From Ramazzottius varieornatus (Eukaryota > Tardigrada > Eutardigrada > Parachela > Ramazzottiidae): a stretch of DNA of 64,000 nucleotides. The translations under genes and the position numbers were made by a program. The first letter of the stretch is position 1. Every line of letters starts with the position of its first letter. Shown piece after piece: positions 22,857-41,900 of this stretch. The notes beneath the pieces were generated by a model. It saw only the letters and a program-made list of their open reading frames with translations. It was not told the origin of the DNA and did no database searches. The stretch is taken from positions 348,634-412,633 of the forward strand of contig BDGG01000012.1 of the NCBI GenBank assembly GCA_001949185.1. Direction: 5' to 3'.

Positions 22857-24695
22857 TTATCTTGAGTTCGAAGCCGGACACGAAATCTTTGCCGTAGAGG
22901 TCGCCGTCTTTCCGGACGCGTCGGTAGCCATGATAATCACGCTGGTGTTTCCTTCCCCTATCGTGACGAAAGGTGTGAGGTTGGCTCCGGTTGTCGTACT
23001 CGTGACCTGCACAGCCTGGTTACCGCTCGAGATGGAATAGATAATGGGGGACCCGGAAGTGCTTGTGGCCGTAACTGCAAGGAATTATACTATGCAAGAT
23101 CAACTTCCATCTCGTGAAGGTTTAACTTTCTGCTTACCTGTTCCAAGAATGTCTCCAGCGGCACAGGAAGTCGGTGTGAACATGTATATGGTTTTGTTAA
23201 ACGACAAGGTTTCCGAAGAGCTACTGGAAGCCGGACAGGAAGACGTGGAAATGGTGACCGGAACAGTGGCAGATCGACTGCCTCGCGAAGCTCGGATCGT
23301 TAACGTACCAACAACCGGAACACCCACCGCAGTCAGGGTTCCCGTAGTGCCATTTACATTGTATACTCCGGTTGGATTGTCGATGGAATAAGTTACCCCT
23401 GGTGGGTTACCCACCAACGCAACTTGTCCGACATTCGCATCGCTGTTGCAGTTCGTCGGTGAGAAGGTATACTGCGGCTTGGTGAACTCCAGTGCCGTGT
23501 TGCATTTTGGGCTGCTGACAACAATAGTGGCGGTCGTTGAATTACCCGAAGCTCCATAAGCTTGTGCCGTGAGCGTGTAACTCTTCTCGGTCAACGTGCT
23601 GGTGGATGTTATGAGACCGCTGGTTTGCTGAATGGCAAAGTCCGCACTGGTTGGAGAAAGGACATAGGCTACGGCGTTGGTCGCAGCGGCCATTCCCACT
23701 GTTATTCCAGGCGAACAACTACTTGTCGAGAAGTTGAAGACATTTTGGGTAAACTTCAGCGCAGACGAAGGGGTGGTTGTTGTTGTAAGAGAGGATCTGC
23801 AGTGGGTGGAGATGATGACTCGAGCTGTGGCGGAAGCGGCCCCGCATCTGGCTGTGGCGACCCCGGTGTAGGTCTCTGTTCCTGACAGTTGGCCGGAGAC
23901 CATCACTACGCCTGTCGAGGGAACGACGAAGAACGGACCGGAAGAGATCAAGGAATAACTGCATCCAGTTACTTCTTGCACTGAAGTTCTTCCTAGGGGT
24001 TCTCCGGGTGCGCATGTTGATGTGGCAAAGGTGTACAAAGTTTCGGTAAAAGACACCGACGATGAAGAGGTTGATCCGAAACTGGAAGGAAAGCCGGAAG
24101 ATGGAAAAGCAGGACCGGTGCCTGAGCCGACGCAGCTGTACGTTACATTCGCTGTCACAGTTCCTGTAAATTTCTCTAGTGAAAAATAAACTGGAAATGA
24201 GCGCTCGGCAAACGAAACATGCAATACAGTACAAGATCGTTGCTTCAAGTGGCGCGCGTGTGCGTTGTGCGGCCCGAAGCGTGCGCCATTTCCGATAACA
24301 ATCTTTTGCGCTTCATCTGCCGGCCTCTCAAATGAGAAATCCACATTGAAACACCAAGCGGCATCGCACTCACCTGAGGAGCTCAAAGCTTTTATCTGGA
24401 TCGAGTAAGGCGTGTTCGGTCGAATGTAGTTGATCAGGATGAGTGCGCCCGTACGAACGTTTACGGCCACGTTGTTGTTCGGGGATGGGATGAAATAGTA
24501 CACGGGATGGTTCGACGAGTCCGTAGCGCTGATGGATCCCACGACGGTTCCCGGATTGCAGTTCGGAGCTGTCAGCGTGTATAAGGGTTGGCTGACCGAT
24601 ATGGTCTGACCATTCGTCTCCAGCAACACAGAGCTCAAACAGAGCAGCCCGACTATTATTTCGACATGTCTGTTCGAAGTGGAGATCTTCGCCAT
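22857..24695 (-). CDS. Secreted cadherin-like repeat protein
   Basis: Three exons (24695-24374, 24163-23138, 23074-22857) give 521 residues. An N-terminal signal peptide (hydrophobic IIVGLLCLSSVLL, cut near ETNGQ) is followed by about five or six beta-sandwich repeats of some 75-90 residues. Each repeat starts like LYTLTAPNCNPGTVVGSISA and ends with a Cys, for example LYTFATSTCAPGEPLG and IYMFTPTSCAAGDILG. The strand pattern (YxFxxxxCxPGxxxG ... Y.I ... G.l) resembles cadherin or immunoglobulin-like repeats, but the DxNDxxP calcium motifs are missing. There is no transmembrane segment or anchor, so secretion is inferred. The two Cys per repeat probably pair. Intron 1 contains a hairpin element. 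I do not recognise a named family. Confidence 0.7.
24193..24332. mobile_element. GTGGCGCAC hairpin element, single form
   Basis: The ends GCGCTCGGCAAACGAA and CATCTGCCGGCCTCTC enclose AAGTGGCGCGCG facing GCGTGCGCCATTT. It lies in intron 1 of the cadherin-like gene. Confidence 0.6.
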
Positions 24696-24976
24696 TGTGA
24701 ATTATGTTGAAGCGGACGAGGAGTTTGAGAGTTGTCAGCGAGTTGCGGTGAATTTCGGCGTTTTATACCATATTTACATGGTCAGACGCGATCATGAGAG
24801 GAAATATTGTTCTGACCGGTAAAGAAAATAGGCACTGAACTCCACAGCTCGAAAATCAGCTCAGAAGGGTATCCCACTGGTTTGGTGTATGGGGAAGAAT
24901 ATTTAGTTCACTTAGCTGTGGAGAACAATACTCAAGCATAATACAAAACCGGAAAAATGAATTTCTTCCGAAAACT

Positions 24977-29023
<4,047 letters not shown>

Positions 29024-29561
29024 GATGACTTTAGTCGAGACTTTCGACGAAAAGCCAAAGTCACCAGCTAACTAGGTACACTAGTGCGAGAAGCTGCTTA
29101 CAGCACATTTATATACAGTTAGATAACCTGCAGAATGCTCGGGAAACCATCATGACCTTCGTCATATCTCCACTTGAGCCAGTCGGATATCTGCCGACGA
29201 AAGACGCGCGATATCCACGTCATCACGCTGCAAGGTGGACCTTGCGTCCCAAGAAGAAAACAGCAACAAACGCAATCGTCTATTTCGATGATATTCTCCA
29301 TATGGATTTGCTGTGAGAGATATGGGAGCTCGGCATGCAACTCAACAAAAGTTATCTTTCAAGTGGCGCACGCTTCTACCCAATCACATGAAGAACGTCC
29401 GCCACTTGAGAGAACAACGTTGACTCGTTTGTTTGTCGAGCTCCCATAAGATTATGATTTTATTCCGCCATAAAAATATAAAGACAGGGTTATGAGTCGA
29501 AAACGAAAATAAAATCCTCGAGAGTAGCTATGAACTGAATATTCTTTGCAGTAAAACTTTT
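29024..29561. other. Intergenic between the two amylases
   Basis: This is the upstream region of amylase A and the 3' flank of amylase B. It contains a full-length hairpin element and no further gene. The amylase A promoter should lie in its lower part. Confidence 0.5.
29324..29445. mobile_element. GTGGCGCAC hairpin element, reference single copy
   Basis: This is the best-preserved single copy. The ends TATGGGAGCTCGGC and TGTCGAGCTCCCATA are near-perfect inverse repeats flanked by TA. AAGTGGCGCACGCT faces ACGTCCGCCACTTGAG. It is about 122 bp long and has no ORF. The TA flanks are compatible with a TA target-site duplication of the Tc1/mariner type. Confidence 0.75.
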
Positions 29562-32126
<2,565 letters not shown>

Positions 32127-33500
32127 TCTTGATCTCAGCGGCGCTCTATGCTTTCAGAGTGTAGACTGTAGAGTCCCGATTCGGGACTCCCGAAGCAACC
32201 CTTCGAGGACGGAGGAAAGACAAAAGCCGGCAGATTGGTAGCCCTCCGGATGATTCGCATCCAGGTAATGGAAGGCTTGTTTCAGATCTACCTCTCACAT
32301 CAAATCTTCCGAGCACTTTGGGAACGATGAGGTCCAGAGATCGAGAGATGTCGGGAGCAACAGGTCCAGGTTCCGGAGAGTGTGATGAATATCACGTGTA
32401 ATGTCATACCGTCATACTGTCTTTTCTTATGTGCCGGCAGGCTGGCATGGATGTACCGGGACAATAATTTGCATCGGCCTGCCAAACTTTTCCTGCCGCA
32501 GTGCAGTTTGTCAAGCCATTTTATGTTCCTCCCGGTACATCCATGCCGATATGTGTCCGGTAACCGGCTTGCATAACATGTTGTGTGTGATGTAGTACCA
32601 TTTCCGGTCTGTGTTGTTCAAAAATCAAAACTTCAAAGTTCAAATGGAGTTTGGGCATACGTGAGCTGCTAAAGGGGGCCTTGCCGGAACGTCAAACACA
32701 CTGATTGAGCGACTACGTTCCGCTAATAAATAGGTAGTACCAATATTGTGTACGTCGATTATATACCGTACGTAATGTGATGTAATCCACTAACAAAACT
32801 CAAAATCAGCTCTTCATTCAATCAAGGAATCCGAGCAACAAAAGAAAACCGTCTCACCAAACACAAGTAACCATTTGGGTCGCAAAAACCGCGAGCGAGA
32901 TAGTTTGAACCGGGTGTCTCCGTGTGGAAGTCTGCACCACGTACACGATACCAGCTGTTTGATAATGATAAATCAAACGCCATTTCTGACGGCTTGCGGT
33001 TTTGGCAGGCCACGTGCAAGTGCAGGCCCCTTTTAGCAGCTCATCACTGCTTGCTAGCGTTGCCGCCTCGAGTCAGCTCGACCATCATGATCTCTGCGCC
33101 GCGCGTGCAGTGCCAATTAGAACCTTCAGGTCTTTACTGAGCTTCAAATTTCGTTCATCAAAGAAGGTACTGTAATAGTAATCACATTAATGCTTATTCT
33201 GCTCTTTGTTATCGAACGAGTAAATCAGACCGCGGAACTTTCGGATCTTTCATTTGCAGACATGCTTTGCGGATAAGTACCCCAGTTGCACAACTTGATG
33301 ACGCTGCTGTACGACCAGTCTGGCTGGATGTTTCGGCAGCGTTTGCGAGGCAAGCCAAGTGAGTGCGACGGGTTGCTGTAAAACCGGTTTGTGGCTGCGC
33401 AATATCGATTGGAAAATTTGTACAGCTGGCGCTCGACTTTGGTTCCATCTCGCTTCCTCCCTTTGTAGGCACATAAACTAGCCGAGGCAGGCGTTCCTGG
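32127..33500. other. Intergenic; no recognised gene
   Basis: This is the upstream flank of amylase B. It contains an inverted-repeat element (listed separately). Short ORFs such as that at 33209-33511 (-) lack any recognisable domain and are not called. Confidence 0.4.
32438..32547. mobile_element. GGCTGGCATGGATGTACC inverted-repeat element, copy 1
   Basis: The left arm GGCTGGCATGGATGTACC faces GGTACATCCATGCC. Internal blocks TCGGCCTGCCAAA and GTTTGTCAAGCCA are shared, in reverse orientation, with the copy at 58823-58947. It has no coding capacity, so it is read as a MITE. Confidence 0.7.
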
Positions 33501-36500
33501 ATTCTAGCCATTGGTTGGCAGCAGCACCGCGCAGCAACGTGGACGCGGAATATCGTTGGGTAAAGAGGCAGAAAGGGCGAGAGCGAGCGAGCACACAGTT
33601 ACCAAAACAAGACTACGCGTAAGCTAGAGAAAATGTCTCTCGTGTATGAATAGTCTGTCTAGCAGCGACGGAACCAGTTTTCATCATAACACCCGACCCC
33701 AGCAGCAGCCAGCTACTGCTTTCGAGACGACGATCGGTACAGTGTACAACAGTTTATTCCATAATGACCGATATTATTGCAGCAGAACGGAGAATCGGGG
33801 AGCTCTGAATAAGCCTTTGCCTTCCACCGCAAGTCATTGCTCTTTGGAGTACTCTTCTCCTGCGACAAAGATGGACCGTAATTTCTGACATTGTCACCTT
33901 TCTGGACGACAACGTTTGTCTGGATTACACGTACAACAAAGTTTGTCTGGTAAGTTCAACATGCATGCTTGTTCGAGATAGATAATGAGCGTATCTGTCC
34001 TTGATTGTACTTTAGTGTCTCTTTGCTTTGTGGCTTCTTATCGCCGTTCTAGGTTGGCACTTCGGTGATTTCCAGGGTTCGTTCATGGATGAGTTTAGAC
34101 TTTTTTTTCCAGTGATGGAGCTAATTACTCGAAGATTCGCGACTTCATTTGGGCAGTTGGTCTAAAGTTCACCCGTCGCTTTGACGAACTCGCGCAGGGG
34201 CGCTTCTCAGCAGCTCATCTGCGCGCGTCCGTTGCACATGCTCAGATCAATAGCCGCAGACAGGGATTAGTGCGCTAGTTGACGTGGGCGGCTGTTGTAT
34301 AGAGGTACCTTCTCGTGGACCTGGTAGTAAAATGTCTGTTGTTCGGTTGCGTGCAGACATTTTACGCATTTTACTCGTGAAGGATGTCTGGCTTGCTAAT
34401 TTATTACGTCCTTTTGGTGGGATGAAAGATGTAATTGTGAATGCGCTTGCTTGAGGAAAGGGAAATGAGTAATCACCCACCACATCAGCAACGATCGAGG
34501 GTTGTGAAATTCTTGTCGAGCGACACTATCTGGGCTTTTAGTAGTTTCGCTTTTAGTAGTTTGTATGGATTTCCGCTGAGGCATGGCATAGCTTCGGCTG
34601 AAGAAGGGCTTGTTGGCACGACGTGCAAATAACCTCGTCGATATTTTATGCCGCTTTCGTAATGCTGAAGCAACCCTCGGTCTTATGTAATAACAATGTT
34701 GAATAGCGTGGGGCGCTTTTTAACTTGCGGCCATAGAATTTCGCTGCCGCCATGTGCATCGCACATGGAAGGAGGGCTGGCAAGTTGCGTGTCTTGCTAG
34801 AACTTTCGTGAAGTAACCACTGGTCAGCAAGACAGCGCTTTCACAGACTTATTTATCGAGAGGTAGGAATGCAGAATGTACGAAGTTCGGCGATGTGAAG
34901 AGTTGATTGCTCGCCTATGACGAAATGTGCCTATTGCAAAGATTTAGTCTGGAGAACTGCTGACAGCCAACTTCACATCCAGGGTCTTCGAAAGAAATTC
35001 TCAACATTCCCGCTCCCCTCCCCATGACTTCGCGCAGTTGTAATTTGTTGGTGCGTGAAAACTCTCTTGTGAAACCTGCTGAACGGTGCGCGATCCGATC
35101 GGGGAAGTGTTACTCCGTCTGCGCGGGTTGACTTGGGAAGTGGGTTTTGGTGGTGCGCCAGTTGAGATGGGTTATGCTCTAGTTCGTGACCGCGATAGTT
35201 TTCAAGAGTTTGTATAGTCACACACAAGAGTCTAGAACATGCCAGCTCTTGATTGATTCTGTGTGACGCAGGGATATTTTCGGAATCTTTGAGGGATCAT
35301 TTAAAGCCTGCTCCAGTTGGCGACAGGGCGGATGGAGCAAGGCAGGCAGCTGCTGTGTGAGTCTGGGATGCGAGCGTATCTCAGCGTAGGAGACACCATA
35401 GTCACACTACCAAACAGCTTGTAATGGCGGCGTTGACGTCAGCGAGCGTGTTGAACACTCCATACTCTCGGTGTAAGTGATCAGTCCTGATGGATATGGA
35501 TGGAGGTCGTCGCGGAGGAAGACTCCAAGGAGACATTGTAGAAACTGTGTATTCAAGTTGGTGTTGGATAAGCCAAGTTTGTTCTGGCGATAACAACGGT
35601 GTAGCTTCACCTCTGGCATGTAGTGTACTGTCAGCAAGTTGGCTTGTTTATACATCTTCACTTCATTTAACCGGAAACTCGAGAGTGGTCTTGAGAAAAG
35701 CTAGAGGTGAATGCAGCGGTTGACTCTGTCTTTGATGCCAGGTTTGTGTCGCGTACCTTGTAAGAGAGGGTTCCTCGTTGACGATCCTCAATCAATAACG
35801 CGGTCGTGGTCGGTACTTTCAAGGCTGTTGCTGGCTTTTGCAACGAGTTGATGGAATGTCTGGGATCGCTGGTGTACGTGATTGAGGTCCCCGCGCCATC
35901 GCCATGCATGCCGACATGACATTGTATGCTGATGCGCGAACTGAACTAGAAAGTGGGATGGTTTGCTGAGGGAACATGGGCCACAAACTGTCATTCGGAT
36001 AATGGCATCATTTATATGCAGAACGCGGAGGAGGTCTTCCATTCTGACGTGCAGTTGACTGGCTTCGGAAAGTAGATGGAAAGTAGATCTGGTAGAAAGG
36101 GTCGCCAGTTATCAGAATCGTTCGAACGATATTAATGAACGACCAGAAAGAACACAACTGTGTTGGCTTTAGTCATTGGCATGAGTCGAAGTACGAATAC
36201 AAATTCCCCCTTCGAATTTGCTCAAGTGCACCTCTTAGAGAAGAATCTTCGATCTTGACACAACGGACGTAAGGGTGTTCAAAATGGCAGAAAACAATTT
36301 GAAATGCTTTTGACCTGGATTTTTTTACCGCCGTTTATCTTCTGAAGAGGCTTTTACGTGTTACGTATGAATGGATATTCTAAGGGAAAAAATTAGGTGA
36401 AGGGTTTTTTTGAATGGAAGGATGGCGAGAGCTTTTTGTGGTCGATCGTCCACTTGAGGTGTCTGGTAGAGCAGAACTAACTGGGACCAGGGTACATTTG

Positions 36501-38999
36501 ATAGGGGAGATGTGCGGTATGGGGATCCTCCCATGTCGTTGTGTTTTGCAAGCAGCATAAAATTATCAACTGGCCATAATCGATAGTAAATGCATATGGA
36601 AGATCCCGCAGACATATGCCCCGATGTTAGAGTAGCTGCAGCTTGTCGCCCTTGATGATACTGCCACGTCCGTTTGCTCGAAGCCAGATGGAAACTTTAT
36701 GGTGACTATAGGCTTCACTTTTGCCAGTGGGTATCTATCCGTGATCCGTCCTGTCCATGAATAAGGAATGGCGGGCAATCGACCGATGCCTCATGCAGGA
36801 TGTGACGGAAGGAGTCTGCTCCCCTTCGGCCCCGATTAATGAAAATATCCCTATGACGAATAGCGAATCAGCTTCGAATACTCTCACAGTAAAACTAGTC
36901 TATAAGGAGTTGAGAAGAATAATCCGACTACAATTAAAATTCGTAATTTCCTAGAGTATTGTCATGGAAGATATTGCGCGACTGAACCGGGGAAGAATAT
37001 TGTGTATGATTCCGAGTAACTCGGATCATTCTGGAAATCGGGATGTGTTTGCGAGTAATTCGAAGAGACTTGTTGTGTGGGGGGAAGGAGGCCTAGAAGG
37101 AAGAGGAAACCGAAACTGTTGAAATGGGGGCAAGGCTGGCTTTGAGTTAACGCCTCTTAATTCTGCAGGGAAATTTATAGGCTATGCAGTAACTTTTGTG
37201 AGCTGTGATGATGGGAGAATGGCGTAAAATGGCTTTACAGTTTCGGGATGGGAAGCTGGCCATGGTTAATGACTTTTCTTGCTCATCGCCTCAATCGTAA
37301 TGCGAAGAAAAGCGGTCAAGCATAGACAGTGCCTTGAGTCTCACGGCATACGTCCAGGATCGGAATGCGAATCCATTAGGAAAAGAATTAACTTCAACTC
37401 TATCGCGGTCGTCCATTTTTCTTCGTTCGTTCAAGGCGACTGCAAACGAGTGGTCGAAATATTTTGATAGAGCTGCTGTCAGACAGAATTTCGTCGTCAG
37501 CTGCAGGAAATACGTTTCCTGGTTGAAGGGAGTTATGAAGGGAAGGTTCTTCGTAGGGTAACCGTGGAGGATGAGCGGAGAGTGCTTCGCTGAGCTAGAT
37601 TGATTTAGAGAAAAAAACCTGAAAGTCAATCATACATCTTTCGCTTGACTGAAGCCAAACAAATTGTCACTCGCTTCGGTGAGTTAACATCAACCGCGCA
37701 GCGTGATATGGCGTGGTACCATGCGACTTTTTTCATAAGAGAAGCTTATTCAACTTCCGCCATTACACTTTTGCGCAAATATGGAACGCCAGCTGGTGGT
37801 ATATGCTGATTTTGCCTACCTCACCTTAGGTCTGTCATTACCCGCTACGCTCTAAGTTATACTCTTTTGGCTTCACCGATCTCTTACCTGAAATCGTCTG
37901 CGCGAATGAAAGTGGGATCGTCCGCGCGATCTCGTTTGCGATATTTGGGACTTCGCTCACTTTTGTAATCCGGGAGGCCAGACCGAATAGGACTCTGCAG
38001 TTGAGTTTACGGACTTATGTGAAAAGCTCTTGGGCGTGTTGAAGGTAGCAGATGGTGCCGCCACAGTGTGGCAAGTAATTAACCTGCACGAGGAGCCAGT
38101 TCGTGACGCAGTGAGAGCTCCAGGGTGCTCTGCGCGACACTTGTTACCGCTGTCATAACCAATGAGACAAGTGCATTGTATGGATTGTCAGGAATGAAAA
38201 CACGCTGTCTGGGATTTTGCAGGCAAGCAATTCGTGGTTGTGAAACCGGTTGGAAGCAAAGTACCCACGGTCGTTGACTTCTTATTTTCCGCGAGGTACG
38301 GCACGATCTCCAGATAAGTGAGCTAATCCGTCAGGTTTTTCAGACTAGCTAATCGTGAAAGACCAATCAGTTCACTATCCATTTCATATGACGCGTTCTT
38401 CTTCCGGCCTAACGCGAACCTCGGAAACAACCCGGGAGATTCTCCGCAATTCTGCTATCGATTTTTGGGTCCGCAGCTTGTGTGCATACAGATGGCAGCA
38501 CTATATAGTGAAGATCAGACCCCTTCGGTTTCTGGCTGGATTCTGTTGTTTGATTGAAGTGAGTTACTTTACCTGTTGTAAAGAAAATGGATGCAGGGCA
38601 GATTTCCATTTTGACAATTGAATAGTAATCAGAAACCATCTGTTTGTCGAGCAGCGGTATTTGTCCTTGGTACAACGCGCTGTATTGATTAAAAACCCCA
38701 GCTGAGAATATGATACGGACAAACACAGGCCTCCTTAGGATGTCCGGTCGATTTTCACCTCAAAGGTACACTCTTTATGAAGCTTACTCGGGCCTGTTTG
38801 GGGACCACGGGAATACCTTCGATCGATATGCTCTTTGTACCTCTTATGTGCTCATCCAGGTATGCTCACCATCGTCTGTCCCCTTTTGCAGGTATCCATA
38901 ACGTCTAGCGCGTGGATGAGCTGAGCATCCTTCCATCGATCGAGGAGCTACATCCGGTGGAACTTTTCCCGACGTTCGGGTAGAGAGAAAGAGTCCATC
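33501..38999 (+). promoter_or_regulatory. Putative upstream region and spliced 5' leader of beta-spectrin
   Basis: No ORF in this stretch of about 5.5 kb resembles a protein. A strong donor (CTGGTAAGT) at about 33950 and a strong acceptor (CCCTTTTGCAG) ending at about 38891, only 108 bp before the spectrin ATG, would define a non-coding first exon near 33550-33950 and an intron of about 4.9 kb. This is inferred from splice signals only. The stretch is also unusually poor in the hairpin elements found everywhere else in the window. Confidence 0.35.
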
Positions 39000-41900
39000 A
39001 TGACGACGGACAGGACGACGGTCAGCCACTGGACCACCAGTGTGGGGGAACACGACGGACATGCCACCAATGGTGTGGGCACAAACGGCGGAACTACCAC
39101 CATCACCACCAATGGAACCAATGGCGTTACTACGCACTATACGACAACGACCACCACCACTACAAGCTACGGCACCGATGGGGAATACGACGACGGGGGA
39201 CTGAGCTCGGCCAAGATCTTCGAACGGATACGAATTAAGGCACTTTCGGGTAAGCGTCATTTCCGGCTCTTTGACTAAAAACTACCTGATGGTAATCATA
39301 ATAAATTCTTCGTCTGAATCTCGCTATAAGGCAGACAGTCTTGAGGTTCGACAGACAGCAGTTTCTTCCCGATGTTCAGCCAGATGAAGAGAAGGGCTCG
39401 TTTTGTGAGATGGAATTAATAGAAGTTCGGATATGATGGTTTGCTTGGCGGCCTAATTTTTGAGTGTCGACGGATGAGTCCCTGCGGAACAAGTGGTTGC
39501 GATGAGTTTGCAGATTAGCGTCAGATTGCGGCCTTTCTAGTCGAAAGAAAAGCAACTTCTGTCCGGGTAATGTTTGTACAGCCCTGCGGCTCGCTTAGAA
39601 CATCTACTACCGTGTAGAACCTTCCGCGTTATGTCATTCACGTGCATGCCGCAGAAGGCTACAGAGAACTATAAGATATGAGGACGCAGCCCTCAGTCGG
39701 GTACTTGAGGGTGGGAACTTGTACGACATGCTGATTAGACGATTGTGAACGAATTCACTAGAGGAATTGAGTTTTGACAACAGTCAACTGAACAGAGGAC
39801 CTTTAACATTTTGATCGAATTGCACAACCGAGAACTTGAGAGGAGACTTGCAACGACGGAAGATGAAGGTCCGATGTCCAATCGATTACTTTGGTATTGC
39901 AAGGCGCGTCCCGCAGTTCAAATCGAGAATGCAATGTTTCGGTGCGCCGAGTGAGCAGGGCTGACTGTAGAAAGGACGCCAGATTATGAAGATGGACTGC
40001 AGGAGACGAAACCGTGACCAAATGGACGCCTGAAGTTTAATGTCTGTCGTCTTTCGATAACGACAGTAAGTTGTCGGGGAGATAAAATTCTTTTGGAGAC
40101 ATGCAGCGTGTGTTTAGGTGCTTGAGAGCCAACGAAGCCTATCCCCGATACCAGCACAACTGTAATCAAACTTTGCTCCTGATAGGAGGCAAGGACTGTT
40201 GCTTTCTCCATCTTTGTTGAGGGGACTGATAAGGCCGGGGCTGTGTTCATGTCGAGCCATCAAGCATTCATCATCCGGCATGCAAGCACACACCAGTACA
40301 CATCCTGGCAGTTCTTGCATGGCTTCACGTTGTGACTGTGGATTCATGGACCTCTCGATCCAGCTTTGATGTGAGGAGTGCTCCCAAAAGATCAGCCCCA
40401 GCTCGATGACTGACTGGCATTAGGCAACAGGAAGATCGTTTGTGAGCCTTTTATGGCATCGTAGCCAGCTTTTCTTCTGCTTTGACTCTTATGCAATTGT
40501 CTGGATCCCATCTAACAATTTTTTCCTGATATCCCTGAGGACCAACTGAGGAAATTCTGTATGCCCAAACTATTTGCATTCGGAATATTTCGAGTTTTCT
40601 GGAATTTTTGTGTTATCGAATAACCTTCTTCCAGTTTCGAGGCCTTGGCGGTTCGGCCCCAGACTGTAAAATACATCAAAACCGAAAATGGTGGAGGTCG
40701 CACCCGCGGCTGGTGTCCATGACATGACCCGTGTGCAGGAAGCCGTGATGGATCGTATCGTCAAGAAGTACAAAGGTGCTCCAGCAGGAAGCTTCTAACA
40801 CGGACTGATTGATTTTACAGTTGTTAATTCGTACGGAGGATATGCTAATGTGTTGTTATGTTTCTGTTGCAGACGAGCGAGAGACCGTCCAGAAGAAGAC
40901 CTTCACAAAATGGGTCAACTCCCACCTCATCAGAGTCGGTTGCCGCATTCACGACCTGTACACGGACTTACGCGATGGAAAGATGATTCTGAAGTTGCTG
41001 GAAGTTTTGTCGGGAGAACGATTGGTTAGTACAGAGTCTTGGCTTTTGTACATGCGGGTGGGAGAACCGCTGGATGGATATTAATGCACGGAATACTGAA
41101 ATAGGCCTTTGAGACGGAATACGAGGAATCATCCCAGTGTTTACTTTTCGCGACGACACTTTTTTTATTACATTGCTAAGCGGGTAATTCAAAAAGTGGT
41201 TCTGGTCGTTTATGGCTGGCTTGTTTGAAGGAAATTTGTCTGGTCGTTTCTTGAGTGCACTTTTAATGAGACAAATAATCTTATCAGTAATGGCTCAATG
41301 CGTCTCTGCATCCACCCCATTCTGACTCACTTAGCCTCACTGACCCCACCATCAAAACGATTATGACCTTTGGCTCTTCTTTTGCAGCCTCGTCCCACAC
41401 GTGGAAAGATGCGAATCCATTGCTTGGAGAATGTGGACAAGGCGCTGCAGTTCCTCCGAGACCAACATGTCCACCTCGAGAACCTGGGCTCGCACGACAT
41501 TGTCGATGGAAATCCGCGACTCACGCTGGGCCTCATTTGGACCATTATTCTTCGCTTCCAGGTAAGCATTGTTATATCCCAGCATTCATAGCCTTTAAAG
41601 TGTTGACCAAACAGACAGAGAAGCTTACCAGACAGAGTCCGTCTTTAATGTACTTGCATACTGTACATGGTGCCGTGGCTCCTCGTACGCAGGTACTTGC
41701 CGCACTGGTTCCGGGCGCCTGCATACATAGTGCTATGGTCAGGCCATGGTGTCTAGGTATGCAGGACATGTCGCACGGTTTATGCTGCTGGCGGCTGTTT
41801 GTGGAGCTAGTTTTTGAGGACGATTTATTTTATGACATGGTCATCTTCACTTCATAGATCCAAGATATCATCATCGAAGAAGTGGAAAGCAGAGAGACAA

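Noticed and set aside
23562-23885. 107-residue plus-strand ORF
   Set aside because: It is antisense to the cadherin-like repeats; its Gly/Arg/Cys-rich composition is typical of a shadow frame.
33209-33511. 100-residue minus-strand ORF
   Set aside because: No recognisable domain, no splice partner and no supporting neighbour; probably a chance ORF in the spectrin upstream region.
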